Shown: one piece after another, positions 1-7,648 of the stretch | Position numbering within the stretch: the first letter of the stretch is position 1 | Layout: each line of letters starts with the position of its first letter | Assembly (NCBI GenBank): GCA_963724015.1 | Contig: CAVRTM010000006.1 | Coordinates: 124,001-188,000 of the forward strand | Reading direction: 5' to 3' | DNA: 64,000 bases | Source: CAVRTM01 sp963724015 | Lineage (GTDB): Bacteria > Actinomycetota > Actinomycetes > Actinomycetales > Dermatophilaceae | Made by a program: the position numbers and the translations under genes | Notes under the pieces: generated by a model | Seen by the model: only the letters and a program-made list of their open reading frames with translations | Databases searched by the model: none | Told to the model about the DNA's origin: nothing

Positions 1-51
1 GCCGGACCCGCACCGGCATGCGGGGGCGCCGCCTTGGCGCGCCGCCGGGTC

Positions 52-858
52 CTAGAGCCGATGCCACCGGGGCTCCCGGTGCAGCAGCGTGCGGACCTGG
101 CGAGCCCGGTAGGCCAGCCCCCAGCCGGTGATGCTCACCAGGGACTCGCGCACGATGTCCGAGCTCATCTTGGAGTCGCCGACCTCCCGCTCCACGAACG
201 TGATGGGCACCTCACGCACGGTCAGCCCGCGGCGGACGGCCCGCCACACCAGGTCGACCTGGAAGCAGTAGCCCTGCGAGGCGACGTCGTGCAGGTCCAT
301 CTCCTTCAGGGCGGCGGCACGGTAGGCGCGGTAGCCGCCCGTGGCGTCGCCGACCGGCATGCCGAGCATGACCCGGGTGTAGACGTTTCCGCCGACCGAG
401 AGCACCTTGCGGTGCAGCGGCCAGTTGACGACCGTCCCGCCCGGCACCCAGCGCGAGCCCAGGACCACGTCGGCGTCCTCGAGGGCGGCCAGCAGCGAGG
501 GCAGCTGCTCGGGCCGGTGCGACCCGTCGGCGTCCATCTCCACCAGGACGTCGTAGCCGCGCTCGAGGGCCCAGCCGAACCCGGCCAGGTACGCCGCGCC
601 CAGGCCCTCCTTGCTGCGCCGGTGCAGGACGTGCACCGCCGGGTCGGTGCCGGCCAGCTCGTCGGCGACCGCGCCGGTGCCGTCCGGTGAGCTGTCGTCC
701 AGCACCAGGACGTCGGCCTGCGGTACGGCGTCGCGCACGCGGGCGATGATCCGCGGCAGGTTCTCCCGCTCGTTGTACGTCGGGATCAGCACCACCACCC
801 GGCCGAGCGGGCCGCGGCGGCCCTCGGCGGTGGTGGACGGCTGCTCGGAGTGGGTCAT
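52..858 (-). CDS. Polyprenol-phosphate mannosyltransferase-like GT2 glycosyltransferase
   Basis: The 268-aa protein is a cytoplasmic family-2 glycosyltransferase of the DPM1/Ppm1 type, expected to transfer mannose from GDP-mannose to polyprenyl phosphate for lipoglycan and protein O-mannosylation. Seen: the N-terminal nucleotide-binding strand VVVLIPTYNERENLP, the LDDSSPDGT loop, the metal-binding DADGSH, and a C-terminal FVERxxGxSKM motif typical of DPM1 enzymes. No membrane anchor is visible. The ATG at 858 is chosen because AAGGAC lies just upstream and the family start aligns there; an upstream extension to 978 is Cys-rich and unlikely. It lies 34 bp downstream of lnt. In Mycobacterium tuberculosis the two activities are fused in one polypeptide; here they are separate genes. 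Confidence 0.9.
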   Translation of the reverse strand: MTHSEQPSTTAEGRRGPLGRVVVLIPTYNERENLPRIIARVRDAVPQADVLVLDDSSPDGTGAVADELAGTDPAVHVLHRRSKEGLGAAYLAGFGWALERGYDVLVEMDADGSHRPEQLPSLLAALEDADVVLGSRWVPGGTVVNWPLHRKVLSVGGNVYTRVMLGMPVGDATGGYRAYRAAALKEMDLHDVASQGYCFQVDLVWRAVRRGLTVREVPITFVEREVGDSKMSSDIVRESLVSITGWGLAYRARQVRTLLHREPRWHRL

Positions 859-892
859 CGTTGTCCTTCGTACGTCGGAGTCGCTCAGGACC

Positions 893-2455
893 CTACCGGC
901 GGCGCCGGGGGACGACGCGCAGCAGGAGCAGCAGGAGCACCGCGCCACAGGCGAGGTACTCGGGCCAGCCACCGACACGGTCGGCGACCGTGGCGGCCGT
1001 CCGCAGCGGCAGCTGCCCGGCCAGCAGCGCCGAGGTGAACAACGCGCTCCGCTGATGGGCGGTTCCCTCCGGGGTGATCAGCGCGCTGACCCCGACGGTG
1101 GAGACGTGCACGATGGAGCGGCCGTGCTCGACCGCGCGGACGCGGGAGATGGCCAGCTGCTGCTCGGACTCGTCGGTGTAGCCGAACGTCGCGTTGTTGG
1201 TCTGCACGAGCAGGACGTTGGCCCCGGCCCGCACGGTGTCGCGCATCAGGTCGTCGTACGCCACCTCGAAGCAGATGACCGGCCCGGCGGCGACGGTGCC
1301 GCCGGCGGCAGTGGGCACCCGGAACACCTGCGAGCCCGAGCCGGCCGTCATGTCCGCCCGGACCAGGTCGACCTTGTCGCTCAGGTGCCGGAAGAAGGAC
1401 CGGAACGGGATGTACTCCGCGAACGGCACCGGGTGCTGCTTGACGTAGCGCTGGGTGACGCCCTGACCCGGACGGTAGAGCAGGCTCACGTTGGAGATGT
1501 GCTCGCCCGGTCCCTCCAGCACGGCGCCCACCACGATCGGCGCGCGGACGGCGCTGAGCGCGTTGTTGATCACGACCGCCGCGTCGGCGTTGCGCAGGGG
1601 GTCGATGTCGGAGGAGTTCTCGGGCCAGACCACCAGGTCGGGCCGCGGCTGGGTGCCGGCGTCGACCGAGGCGCCCGCGGCCCTGGTCACGGCGACGTGG
1701 TCGTCGAGCACGGCGCGGCGCTCGGCGTTGAAGTCGAGCCCCGGCTTGGGGACGTTGCCCTGGACGGCCATGAACCGTGCCGGCGTGCCGTCCGTCGGGA
1801 CCGGCACGAGCAGCGGAGCGAACAGCAGGGCCCCGGCGAGGGCGAGAACGGGCACCGCGCGGCCCACCCCGGTGACCGGGCGGCCACCGTGGCGCAGGCT
1901 GAGGCCGCGGCCGGTGGGGGCCCACCCCAGCCGGCTGACCGCCGCCGCGGCCACGGCGCCGACGAGGGCCACGCCGAAGGTCACCGCGGGGGCGCCGCCG
2001 AGCGCCGCGAGGTGGACCAGCGGGGAGTCGGCCTGGCTGAAGGCGAGCCGCGCCCAGGGGAACCCGCCGAACGGCGTACGGTCGCGCATCGCCTCCTGCC
2101 CCACCCACAGCAGGGCGACCGCCAGCGGGCGCACCCGCGGCGCATCCGCCGGCGACGGCGCGTGCTGCAGCAGCGCCGACGCTCCCCCGACGAGGGCGAC
2201 GTAGAGCGACTCCAGGACCGCGAGCGCGATCCACGGGGTCTTGCCGACGTAGATCCCCGACCACGACAGCACCGGCAGGAAGAAGGCCAGGCCCGTCACC
2301 AGGCCGAGCAGCAGCCCCCGCCGGACGGAGACGTCCCGCGTGGCGAGGGCGAGCAGGCCGACCCCGACCGGGGCCAGCGGCCACAGGTCGTGGGAGGGGA
2401 AGGCGAGCCACAGCGCCAGGCCTGCGGCCAGCGCGAGGACCAAGCGGATGCGCAC
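893..2455 (-). CDS. lnt: Apolipoprotein N-acyltransferase
   Basis: The 520-aa integral membrane enzyme transfers an acyl chain from phospholipid to the N-terminal cysteine of lipoproteins. Several hydrophobic helices span roughly residues 1-220 and one closes the C-terminus (about 500-515). Between them lies a nitrilase-fold domain with the catalytic triad in place: Glu279 (VVWPEN), Lys339 (RYVKQ) and Cys395 (GPVICFE). Its length matches the family. It heads a two-gene unit with the downstream glycosyltransferase. A promoter-like pair lies near 2730-2757, about 270 bases upstream. The window also encodes a lipoprotein substrate (the FKBP lipoprotein at 16628-17597). Confidence 0.95.
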   Translation of the reverse strand: MRIRLVLALAAGLALWLAFPSHDLWPLAPVGVGLLALATRDVSVRRGLLLGLVTGLAFFLPVLSWSGIYVGKTPWIALAVLESLYVALVGGASALLQHAPSPADAPRVRPLAVALLWVGQEAMRDRTPFGGFPWARLAFSQADSPLVHLAALGGAPAVTFGVALVGAVAAAAVSRLGWAPTGRGLSLRHGGRPVTGVGRAVPVLALAGALLFAPLLVPVPTDGTPARFMAVQGNVPKPGLDFNAERRAVLDDHVAVTRAAGASVDAGTQPRPDLVVWPENSSDIDPLRNADAAVVINNALSAVRAPIVVGAVLEGPGEHISNVSLLYRPGQGVTQRYVKQHPVPFAEYIPFRSFFRHLSDKVDLVRADMTAGSGSQVFRVPTAAGGTVAAGPVICFEVAYDDLMRDTVRAGANVLLVQTNNATFGYTDESEQQLAISRVRAVEHGRSIVHVSTVGVSALITPEGTAHQRSALFTSALLAGQLPLRTAATVADRVGGWPEYLACGAVLLLLLLRVVPRRRR

Positions 2456-2830
2456 CGGCTCAGGTTATGTCACTCCGGGAACAGGTCAGGGCCCGCGTGC
2501 CGTTGGGTCCAGCCCTGCGCCGACGGGATGCCGACGCGAACGCTGTTGTCTACTGAGCACGCGAGCCCTGCCGCCGACCGCCGCGCACGTCGTGCGGCGG
2601 CGTCGTGGGGCAGCCGGTGCCGCGGATCTGGCAGTCACGGCGGCTGCGCGCGCAAGCCACCCTGGGATCCCGGGTCGGACCTTCCCCCACGACCGCCGAC
2701 GCGTGCGTCTGCTGGCGGTCAACGCAGCGAACCTACCCTGTCGCAGGCCCCTGTCAATCGCTGGCGCCCTCCCGAGCTCGCCGAGGGCCCGCGAGCCCAC
2801 CCGTGCCGTGGCGGCCGATGGGCCGGCAGG
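2456..2830. other. 375-bp gene-free spacer upstream of lnt
   Basis: No convincing reading frame is visible. The spacer holds an imperfect hairpin (2578-2600: CCGCC and GCAC pairing with GTGC and GGCGG around GTC) and the candidate lnt promoter at its distal end. If that promoter is used, most of the spacer is a long lnt 5' leader. I recognise no riboswitch class in it. Confidence 0.4.
2730..2757 (-). promoter_or_regulatory. Candidate promoter for lnt
   Basis: On the minus strand TTGACA (2757-2752) is followed after 16 bases by TAGGTT (2735-2730), a near-consensus housekeeping pair. The start point would be near 2723, giving a leader of about 270 bases before lnt. Confidence 0.5.
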
Positions 2831-4441
2831 TCAGACGAAGGCGCCGTCCCGCTCGAAGACGGTGCGGCCGCGGACCACCGTCCGCAGCGTGGTCGGCAGG
2901 GCGGCGCCCGGCGACAGGTCGGGCAGGCCCGGGGTGCCGGACCGGGGGTCGGTGCTCCAGGTCTGGATCCGGTCGTCGGGAGCCTGGACGACCAGGTCGC
3001 CCACGGACCAGATCGCGAAGCTGGCCGGCTGCCCCAGGTCGAGGAACCCGCGGTCGTCGATGCCGGCCGCGCGCCACCCGCCGCGCGTGTGCGCGAGGAA
3101 CGCCGAGCGGGCGGAGATCCGCTGCCGGGGGTTGCGGTGGTTGACGCACGCCCGGACCGCCTCCCACGGCGCGACCGGCGTGACGGGGCTGTCCGAGCCC
3201 AGCGCCATCGACAGGCCCGCCGCCGCCATCTCGGCGAACGGGTTCAACGTCAGGGCGCGCTCGGTGCCCAGGCGGGCGGCGTACATGCCCTCGGTCCCGC
3301 CCCACGCGGCGTCGAAGGCGGGCTGCACGCTGGCCACCACGCCCAGGCCCACCAGCGCGTCGATGCCCCCGGCGTCGACCATCTCGAGGTGCTCCAGCCG
3401 GTGCCGGGCGCGCCGGAACCGGTCGACCCCCACCACGTCGGCCGCCGCCTGCATCCCCGCGACGACCGTGTCGGCGCCCGCGTCGCCGATGACGTGGAAG
3501 CCGGCCTGGGCGCCGGCCAGCGTGCAGGCGACGACGTGGTCGCGCACCTGCTCCACCGACAGGTAGGCGTTGCCGTGGTGGTCGGCGTCGGCGTACGGCG
3601 CCCGCAGCGCGGCCGTGCGCGAGCCGAACGAGCCGTCGATGTTGAGGTCGCCGGCGAGGCCGTGGACCCCCAGCTCCTGCAGCAGCTCGCGGGCCTCCTG
3701 CTCGCTCTGCGCGAGCTGGCCCCAGTAGGCCACGACCTGCGGGCCGTCGCCGCGCTCCCCCGCCGCGGTCACGTCCCGGACGTCGTCCCTGGAGCTGACG
3801 TGCGGGCCGGCGTTCTCGTGCACGAGGCCGACGCCGGCCGCAGCAGCGGCGGCCAGCGCGGTGTCGATGTGGCTGCGCCGGTCCGCGGCGCTGATGCCCT
3901 CGGAGAAGGCGGTGCGCGCCGCGTGGTGCGACTCGCGCGTCACCAGCCCGGTGTCGCTCCACCCGGGCAGGTCGCGCGCGCCCGAGGCGGCCGCCAGCGC
4001 CGAGGAGACCACGGCGGAGTGGCCGTCGATGCGCGGCATGTAGACGACGCCGCCGTACGACGCACGGTCCAGCTCGGCCGCGGTGAGGGTGCGTCCCTCG
4101 GGCCAGCGGGTCTCGTCCCAGGAGTGCACGTACAGCGGGCGGCCCTGTCGCTGCCGCGCACCCGCCTCCACCCGGCTCAGCGCCGCGACGAGGGACGGTG
4201 CGTCCAGCAGGTCGACCCCGGCAAGGCCCTGACCGGTCTGGGACAGGTGCACGTGGGCGTCCACGAACGTGGGGGTCACGAGCGCACCGTCGAGCTCGAC
4301 GACCTCATCGACCGCGTCGGCATGCACCACGGCCGCCTCGTCGGACCCGATCCAGGCGATCTCGGAGTCGGTGACGACCATGGCGGTCGCGAAGGGGTCG
4401 GCAGGGCTGTAGACGAATCCGCCTCGGTACAGGGTGGTCAT
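2831..4441 (-). CDS. Amidohydrolase family protein (YtcJ/amidohydrolase-3 type)
   Basis: The 536-aa metal-dependent hydrolase has the N-terminal beta-sandwich (GGFVYSPADPFATAM) followed by a TIM-barrel whose first strand carries the metal-binding pair in VDAHVHLSQTG. Later barrel motifs include VHENAG, FHVIGDAGAD, HRLEHLEM and LGSDSPVTP, the expected His and Asp ligand positions. Members of this group hydrolyse amide or imide bonds of unknown small molecules, and the substrate cannot be read from sequence. The ATG at 4441 matches the family N-terminus. It is transcribed divergently from ybaK across a 74-bp gap. Confidence 0.85.
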   Translation of the reverse strand: MTTLYRGGFVYSPADPFATAMVVTDSEIAWIGSDEAAVVHADAVDEVVELDGALVTPTFVDAHVHLSQTGQGLAGVDLLDAPSLVAALSRVEAGARQRQGRPLYVHSWDETRWPEGRTLTAAELDRASYGGVVYMPRIDGHSAVVSSALAAASGARDLPGWSDTGLVTRESHHAARTAFSEGISAADRRSHIDTALAAAAAAGVGLVHENAGPHVSSRDDVRDVTAAGERGDGPQVVAYWGQLAQSEQEARELLQELGVHGLAGDLNIDGSFGSRTAALRAPYADADHHGNAYLSVEQVRDHVVACTLAGAQAGFHVIGDAGADTVVAGMQAAADVVGVDRFRRARHRLEHLEMVDAGGIDALVGLGVVASVQPAFDAAWGGTEGMYAARLGTERALTLNPFAEMAAAGLSMALGSDSPVTPVAPWEAVRACVNHRNPRQRISARSAFLAHTRGGWRAAGIDDRGFLDLGQPASFAIWSVGDLVVQAPDDRIQTWSTDPRSGTPGLPDLSPGAALPTTLRTVVRGRTVFERDGAFV

Positions 4442-4503
4442 GGCCTCCAGTCTGCTGGTGCCAGCCGAGACCCCGCGCGAGGGGTTCACCGTGGGCGCCC
4501 TGA

Positions 4504-4509
4504 CAGAAT
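4504..4509 (+). promoter_or_regulatory. -10 box of leaderless ybaK
   Basis: CAGAAT ends six bases before the ATG at 4516, so transcription would start at or next to the start codon. No Shine-Dalgarno sequence is present. Confidence 0.4.
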
Positions 4510-4515
4510 CGCACC

Positions 4516-5010
4516 ATGGCCAGGTCCGCACGCCCCGCCGGTGGGGGCACCCCCGCCACGACGGCCCTCACCGCCGCCGGCGTCGCGTTCACGGTCCGCA
4601 GCTACGAGCACGACCCGGCCACCGCGGCGTACGGGCTGGAGGCGGCGCAGGCGCTGGGGGTCGAGCCGGGCCGGGTGTTCAAGACGCTGCTGGTGGACAC
4701 CGGGTCCGGGCTCGCGGTCGGGATCGTCCCGGTCGACCGGCAGCTGGACCTCAAGGCCATGTCCACGGCGCTCGGCACCAAGAAGGTGTCGATGGCCGAC
4801 CCCGCCGCCGCCGAGCGCACGACCGGCTACGTCGTCGGTGGCATCAGCCCGGTCGGTCAGAAGCGTTCACTGCCCACGGTGCTGGACGACAGCGCCCTGG
4901 CGCACGCGACCGTGCTCGTCTCGGGGGGACGCCGCGGGATGGACCTGGAGCTGTCGCCGCACGACCTGCTGCAGGTCACCGCGGGCATCGCCGCACCCAT
5001 TGCCAGATGA
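4516..5010 (+). CDS. ybaK: Cys-tRNA(Pro)/Cys-tRNA deacylase, YbaK/EbsC type
   Basis: The 164-aa protein is a free-standing editing domain that hydrolyses misacylated Cys-tRNA(Pro) formed by prolyl-tRNA synthetase. The YbaK fold is recognisable from TALTAAGVAFTVRSYEHDP at the N-terminus, the FKTLLVD segment with the conserved lysine (about residue 56), and the GGISPVGQKRSLPTVLD block near residue 115. Length is typical. The stop codon overlaps the promoter of the trpS leader, so an editing factor lies directly upstream of an aminoacyl-tRNA synthetase. The start is supported by the -10 box at 4504. Confidence 0.92.
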   Translation: MARSARPAGGGTPATTALTAAGVAFTVRSYEHDPATAAYGLEAAQALGVEPGRVFKTLLVDTGSGLAVGIVPVDRQLDLKAMSTALGTKKVSMADPAAAERTTGYVVGGISPVGQKRSLPTVLDDSALAHATVLVSGGRRGMDLELSPHDLLQVTAGIAAPIAR

Positions 5011-5027
5011 GCCGTCCGCGCTATCCT
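5000..5027 (+). promoter_or_regulatory. Promoter of the trpS leader
   Basis: TTGCCA (5000-5005) and TATCCT (5022-5027) are separated by 16 bases. The predicted start falls at about 5034, the A of the leader-peptide ATG, so the leader mRNA would be leaderless. The -35 box lies within the last codons of ybaK. Confidence 0.6.
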
Positions 5028-5033
5028 CCAGGC

Positions 5034-5069
5034 ATGACCTCGACGCGCAGCACCTGGTGGGCCGCCTGA
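5034..5069 (+). CDS. Tryptophan leader peptide (attenuator of trpS)
   Basis: This 11-codon frame reads MTSTRSTWWAA and contains two adjacent Trp codons (5055-5060), the hallmark of ribosome-mediated attenuation. It starts where the promoter predicts the transcript to begin and is followed by alternative hairpins before trpS. Stalling at the Trp codons when charged Trp-tRNA is scarce would be expected to block formation of the downstream hairpin and allow trpS expression. Trp-codon leaders upstream of tryptophan genes are established in Actinobacteria; assignment here is by sequence pattern. Confidence 0.8.
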   Translation: MTSTRSTWWAA

Positions 5070-5102
5070 CCGGCGGTCCCCACGCGCGCACTCCACGCCC
5101 CC

Positions 5103-5127
5103 AGGCCGCCTCGTCGAGGCGGCCTTT
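5103..5127 (+). terminator. Attenuator hairpin of the trpS leader
   Basis: A perfect 10-bp stem (5103-5112 with 5116-5125) with a 3-base loop is followed only by TTT, as is common in high-GC actinobacteria. A competing small hairpin, CCGCC/GGCGG, forms immediately after the Trp codons (about 5062-5076), and its arms can also pair with the terminator arms. Confidence 0.65.
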
Positions 5128-5168
5128 CGTGCGTCGTCGGCGGGGCTGTCCCGACGAAAGGCACGTCC

Positions 5169-6140
5169 ATGGTCGCCGTCTCCGGCATCACCCCCTCCGG
5201 CCGTCTCACCCTCGGCAACTACCTCGGCGCGCTGCGCCGGTTCGCGTCCGGCGACGCGGCCGAGACCGGCTTCTGGTTCGTGGCGGACCTGCACGCGATG
5301 ACCACGCGGCACGACCCGGCGCGGCTGCGGGCGCTCACCCGCGAGACGGCGCTGCTGCTGCTGGCCTCGGGTCTGCCCGCCGGGAGCGTGTTCGTGCAGT
5401 CCGCGGTGCCCGCCCACGCCCAGCTGGCCTACCTGCTGGAGTGCACGGCGTACGTCGGTGAGCTCTCGCGGATGGTGCAGTTCAAGGAGAAGGGCCGCGG
5501 CCGGCCCCGGACGCGGGCGTCGCTGTTCACCTACCCGTGCCTGATGGCCGCCGACATCCTGCTGTACGGCGCCACGCGCGTCCCGGTCGGCGGCGACCAG
5601 GACCAGCACGTCGAGCTGGCCCGCGACCTCGCCCTCCGGTTCAACCGCACGTACGGCGAGACGTTCGTCGTGCCCGAGCTGCACCGCGCCGCCACCGCCG
5701 CCCGGGTCCGTGACCTGGCGCACCCGACGGCCAAGATGAGCAAGTCCGACGCCGAGGAGGCGCCGGGGGTGATCCGGATGCTCGACTCCCCCGACCGGGT
5801 GCGCCGCGCGGTGCTGCGGGCGGTGACCGACTCGGGCACGCAGGTGCGGTACGACCCCGAGGCCAGTCCCGGCGTCACCAACCTGCTGGAGATCCTCGGC
5901 GCCTGCACCGGGGCCGACCCGCGGGCGCTGGCCGGCCACCACCCGTCGTACGGCGCCCTGAAGCGGGACGTCGCGGACGCCGTCGTCGCGGTGCTGGCCC
6001 CCGTCCAGGCGCGGTACGCCGAGCTCGCCGGCGACCCGGCCGAGGTGGACCGGGTCCTGGACGAGGGGCGCCGCAGGGCCGAGGCGGCCGCGCGCCCGCG
6101 GCTGGAGGCGGCGGCGCTCGCCGTGGGCCTGATGGCCTGA
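5169..6140 (+). CDS. trpS: Tryptophan--tRNA ligase
   Basis: This 323-aa class I aminoacyl-tRNA synthetase charges tRNA(Trp). Seen: the N-terminal signature TPSGRLTLGNYLGAL, the GGDQDQHVELARDLALRFN block typical of TrpRS, and the AKMSKSD loop near residue 195. The length is normal for bacterial TrpRS. GAAAGG precedes the ATG at 5169. Expression is probably controlled by the Trp-codon attenuator directly upstream. It converges with the Lrp-type regulator, whose stop codon is 24 bp away. Confidence 0.97.
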   Translation: MVAVSGITPSGRLTLGNYLGALRRFASGDAAETGFWFVADLHAMTTRHDPARLRALTRETALLLLASGLPAGSVFVQSAVPAHAQLAYLLECTAYVGELSRMVQFKEKGRGRPRTRASLFTYPCLMAADILLYGATRVPVGGDQDQHVELARDLALRFNRTYGETFVVPELHRAATAARVRDLAHPTAKMSKSDAEEAPGVIRMLDSPDRVRRAVLRAVTDSGTQVRYDPEASPGVTNLLEILGACTGADPRALAGHHPSYGALKRDVADAVVAVLAPVQARYAELAGDPAEVDRVLDEGRRRAEAAARPRLEAAALAVGLMA

Positions 6141-6164
6141 GGCCGGGGCGGGCAGCCGCCGGGG

Positions 6165-6608
6165 TCAGCCTGCGACGCTGGAGCGGCTCTCCCACGGCGT
6201 CGACAGGACCACGGTCGTGCGGGTGCCCACCCCGGCGGCGGAGCGGATCCGGGCCAGCAGGTCCTCCAGCGCGCCGGGGGTGGCGACGCGGACCTTGAGG
6301 ATGTAGCTCTCGTCGCCGGCGACGGAGTGGCACGCCTCGATGTCGCTGATGTCACGCAGGCGGTCGGGGACGTCGTCGGGCGCGGAGGGGTCGAGCGGGG
6401 AGACCGAGATGAACGCGGTCAGCGGCAGGCCGATCGCCTCGTGGTCGATGACCGCCCGGTAGCCGCGGATGATGCCGCGCTCCTCCAGCCGGCGCACCCG
6501 CTGGTGGATCGCGGACGTGGACAGCCCCGTGGCCCGCCCCAGGTCGGTGTAGCTCATCCGCCCGTCGGACAGCAGCAGCGAGACGATGGTCCGGTCGAGG
6601 TCTTCCAC
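6165..6608 (-). CDS. Lrp/AsnC family transcriptional regulator
   Basis: The 147-aa protein has an N-terminal winged helix-turn-helix (DLDRTIVSLLLSDGRMSYTD, then GLSTSAIHQRVRRLEERGII) and a C-terminal RAM/AsnC ligand-binding domain (AFISVSPLD ... CHSVAGDESYILKVRVA). Such proteins bind DNA as dimers to octamers and respond to amino acids. The GTG at 6608 gives the standard family start. The target and ligand cannot be deduced. It is divergent from the 5'-3' exonuclease gene across 66 bp. Confidence 0.9.
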   Translation of the reverse strand: MEDLDRTIVSLLLSDGRMSYTDLGRATGLSTSAIHQRVRRLEERGIIRGYRAVIDHEAIGLPLTAFISVSPLDPSAPDDVPDRLRDISDIEACHSVAGDESYILKVRVATPGALEDLLARIRSAAGVGTRTTVVLSTPWESRSSVAG

Positions 6609-6674
6609 GCGGGTCAGGCTACGCACTCCCCCGAGCCGGCGCGGCGCGGACCGGCCGGATGGCACGATGGCGCC

Positions 6675-7604
6675 ATGACCGAACGGCTGATGCTCCTGGA
6701 CTCGGCGAGCCTGTACTTCCGGGCGTTCTACGGCGTACCGGACACCCGTCGGTCGCCGCAGGAGCCGCCGACCAACGCCGTCCGCGGCTTCCTGGACATG
6801 ATCGCCACGCTGGTCGGCCGCTACCAGCCCACCCACCTGGTCGCCTGCTGGGACAACGACTGGCGGCCGGCCTTCCGCGTCGAGGCGATCCCGACGTACA
6901 AGACCCACCGGCTCACCGAGGGCAGCGACGCGGTGGAGGAGAGCCCGGAGCTGCTCACCCCCCAGGTGCCGCTGATCCGCGACGCGCTCAAGGCGCTCGG
7001 GATCGCCCGGGTGGGCGTCGACGGCTACGAGGCGGACGACGTGATCGGCACCCTGACGCACCGGGCGCGCGGGCTGCACCCGGTCGACGTCGTGACCGGC
7101 GACCGCGACCTGTTCCAGCTGGTCGACGACGAGGCACAGGTGCGGGTCCTCTACACCGCCAAGGGCGGGGTGCGCGACCCCGACCTGGTCGACCAGGGGT
7201 TCCTCCAGAGCAAGTACGACATCGCCACCGGCGCCGCCTACGCCGACCTCGCGACGCTGCGCGGCGACGCCAGCGACGGGCTGCCGGGGGTGGCCGGTGT
7301 CGGTGAGAAGACCGCCGCCACGCTGATCAACCGGTACGGCGACCTGGCGACGCTGCGCCGCGCGCTGGCCGATGGCGACCCGCTGCTCAAGGGCGCCCAG
7401 CGGGCCCGCCTCGAGGCCGCCTCGGACTACCTGGACGTCGCGCCGCTGGTGGTCCGGGTGGCCTCCGACGCGCCCGTGGAGGAGCACGACGCGACCCTGC
7501 CGACGCGGGTCGCCGACCCGGTGCTGTTGTCCGGCCTGGCGTCGCAGTACGGCCTGACCTCGCCGATCAACCGGGTGCTCGCCGCGCTCGGGCTCGGCGA
7601 CTGA
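6675..7604 (+). CDS. 5'-3' exonuclease (PolA N-terminal-like, flap nuclease family)
   Basis: The 309-aa protein is a stand-alone relative of the DNA polymerase I 5'-nuclease domain. Metal-binding carboxylates sit in the expected places: Asp9 (MLLDSASL), GYEADDVIGTL, and VTGDRDLFQLV. A helix-3-turn-helix DNA-binding element follows (GDASDGLPGVAGVGEKTA). It probably removes RNA primers or flaps during replication and repair. The ATG at 6675 is preceded by CACGAT six bases upstream, compatible with a leaderless start. It converges with helY. Confidence 0.92.
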   Translation: MTERLMLLDSASLYFRAFYGVPDTRRSPQEPPTNAVRGFLDMIATLVGRYQPTHLVACWDNDWRPAFRVEAIPTYKTHRLTEGSDAVEESPELLTPQVPLIRDALKALGIARVGVDGYEADDVIGTLTHRARGLHPVDVVTGDRDLFQLVDDEAQVRVLYTAKGGVRDPDLVDQGFLQSKYDIATGAAYADLATLRGDASDGLPGVAGVGEKTAATLINRYGDLATLRRALADGDPLLKGAQRARLEAASDYLDVAPLVVRVASDAPVEEHDATLPTRVADPVLLSGLASQYGLTSPINRVLAALGLGD

Positions 7605-7648
7605 CCGGGGCGGCCGCCCGCCGCCGCCTGCCGCCTGCCCGGTGAGCC

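Noticed and set aside
2486..2800. A 104-codon minus-strand frame in the lnt upstream region
   Set aside because: Arg-rich shadow-like composition, no ribosome site, and it overlaps the predicted lnt promoter and leader.
611..5461. A 4.8-kb open frame on the plus strand across the first genes
   Set aside because: It is antisense to lnt and the amidohydrolase, crosses ybaK and trpS in wrong frames, and has the Arg/Gly/Pro-rich composition of a GC-rich shadow frame.
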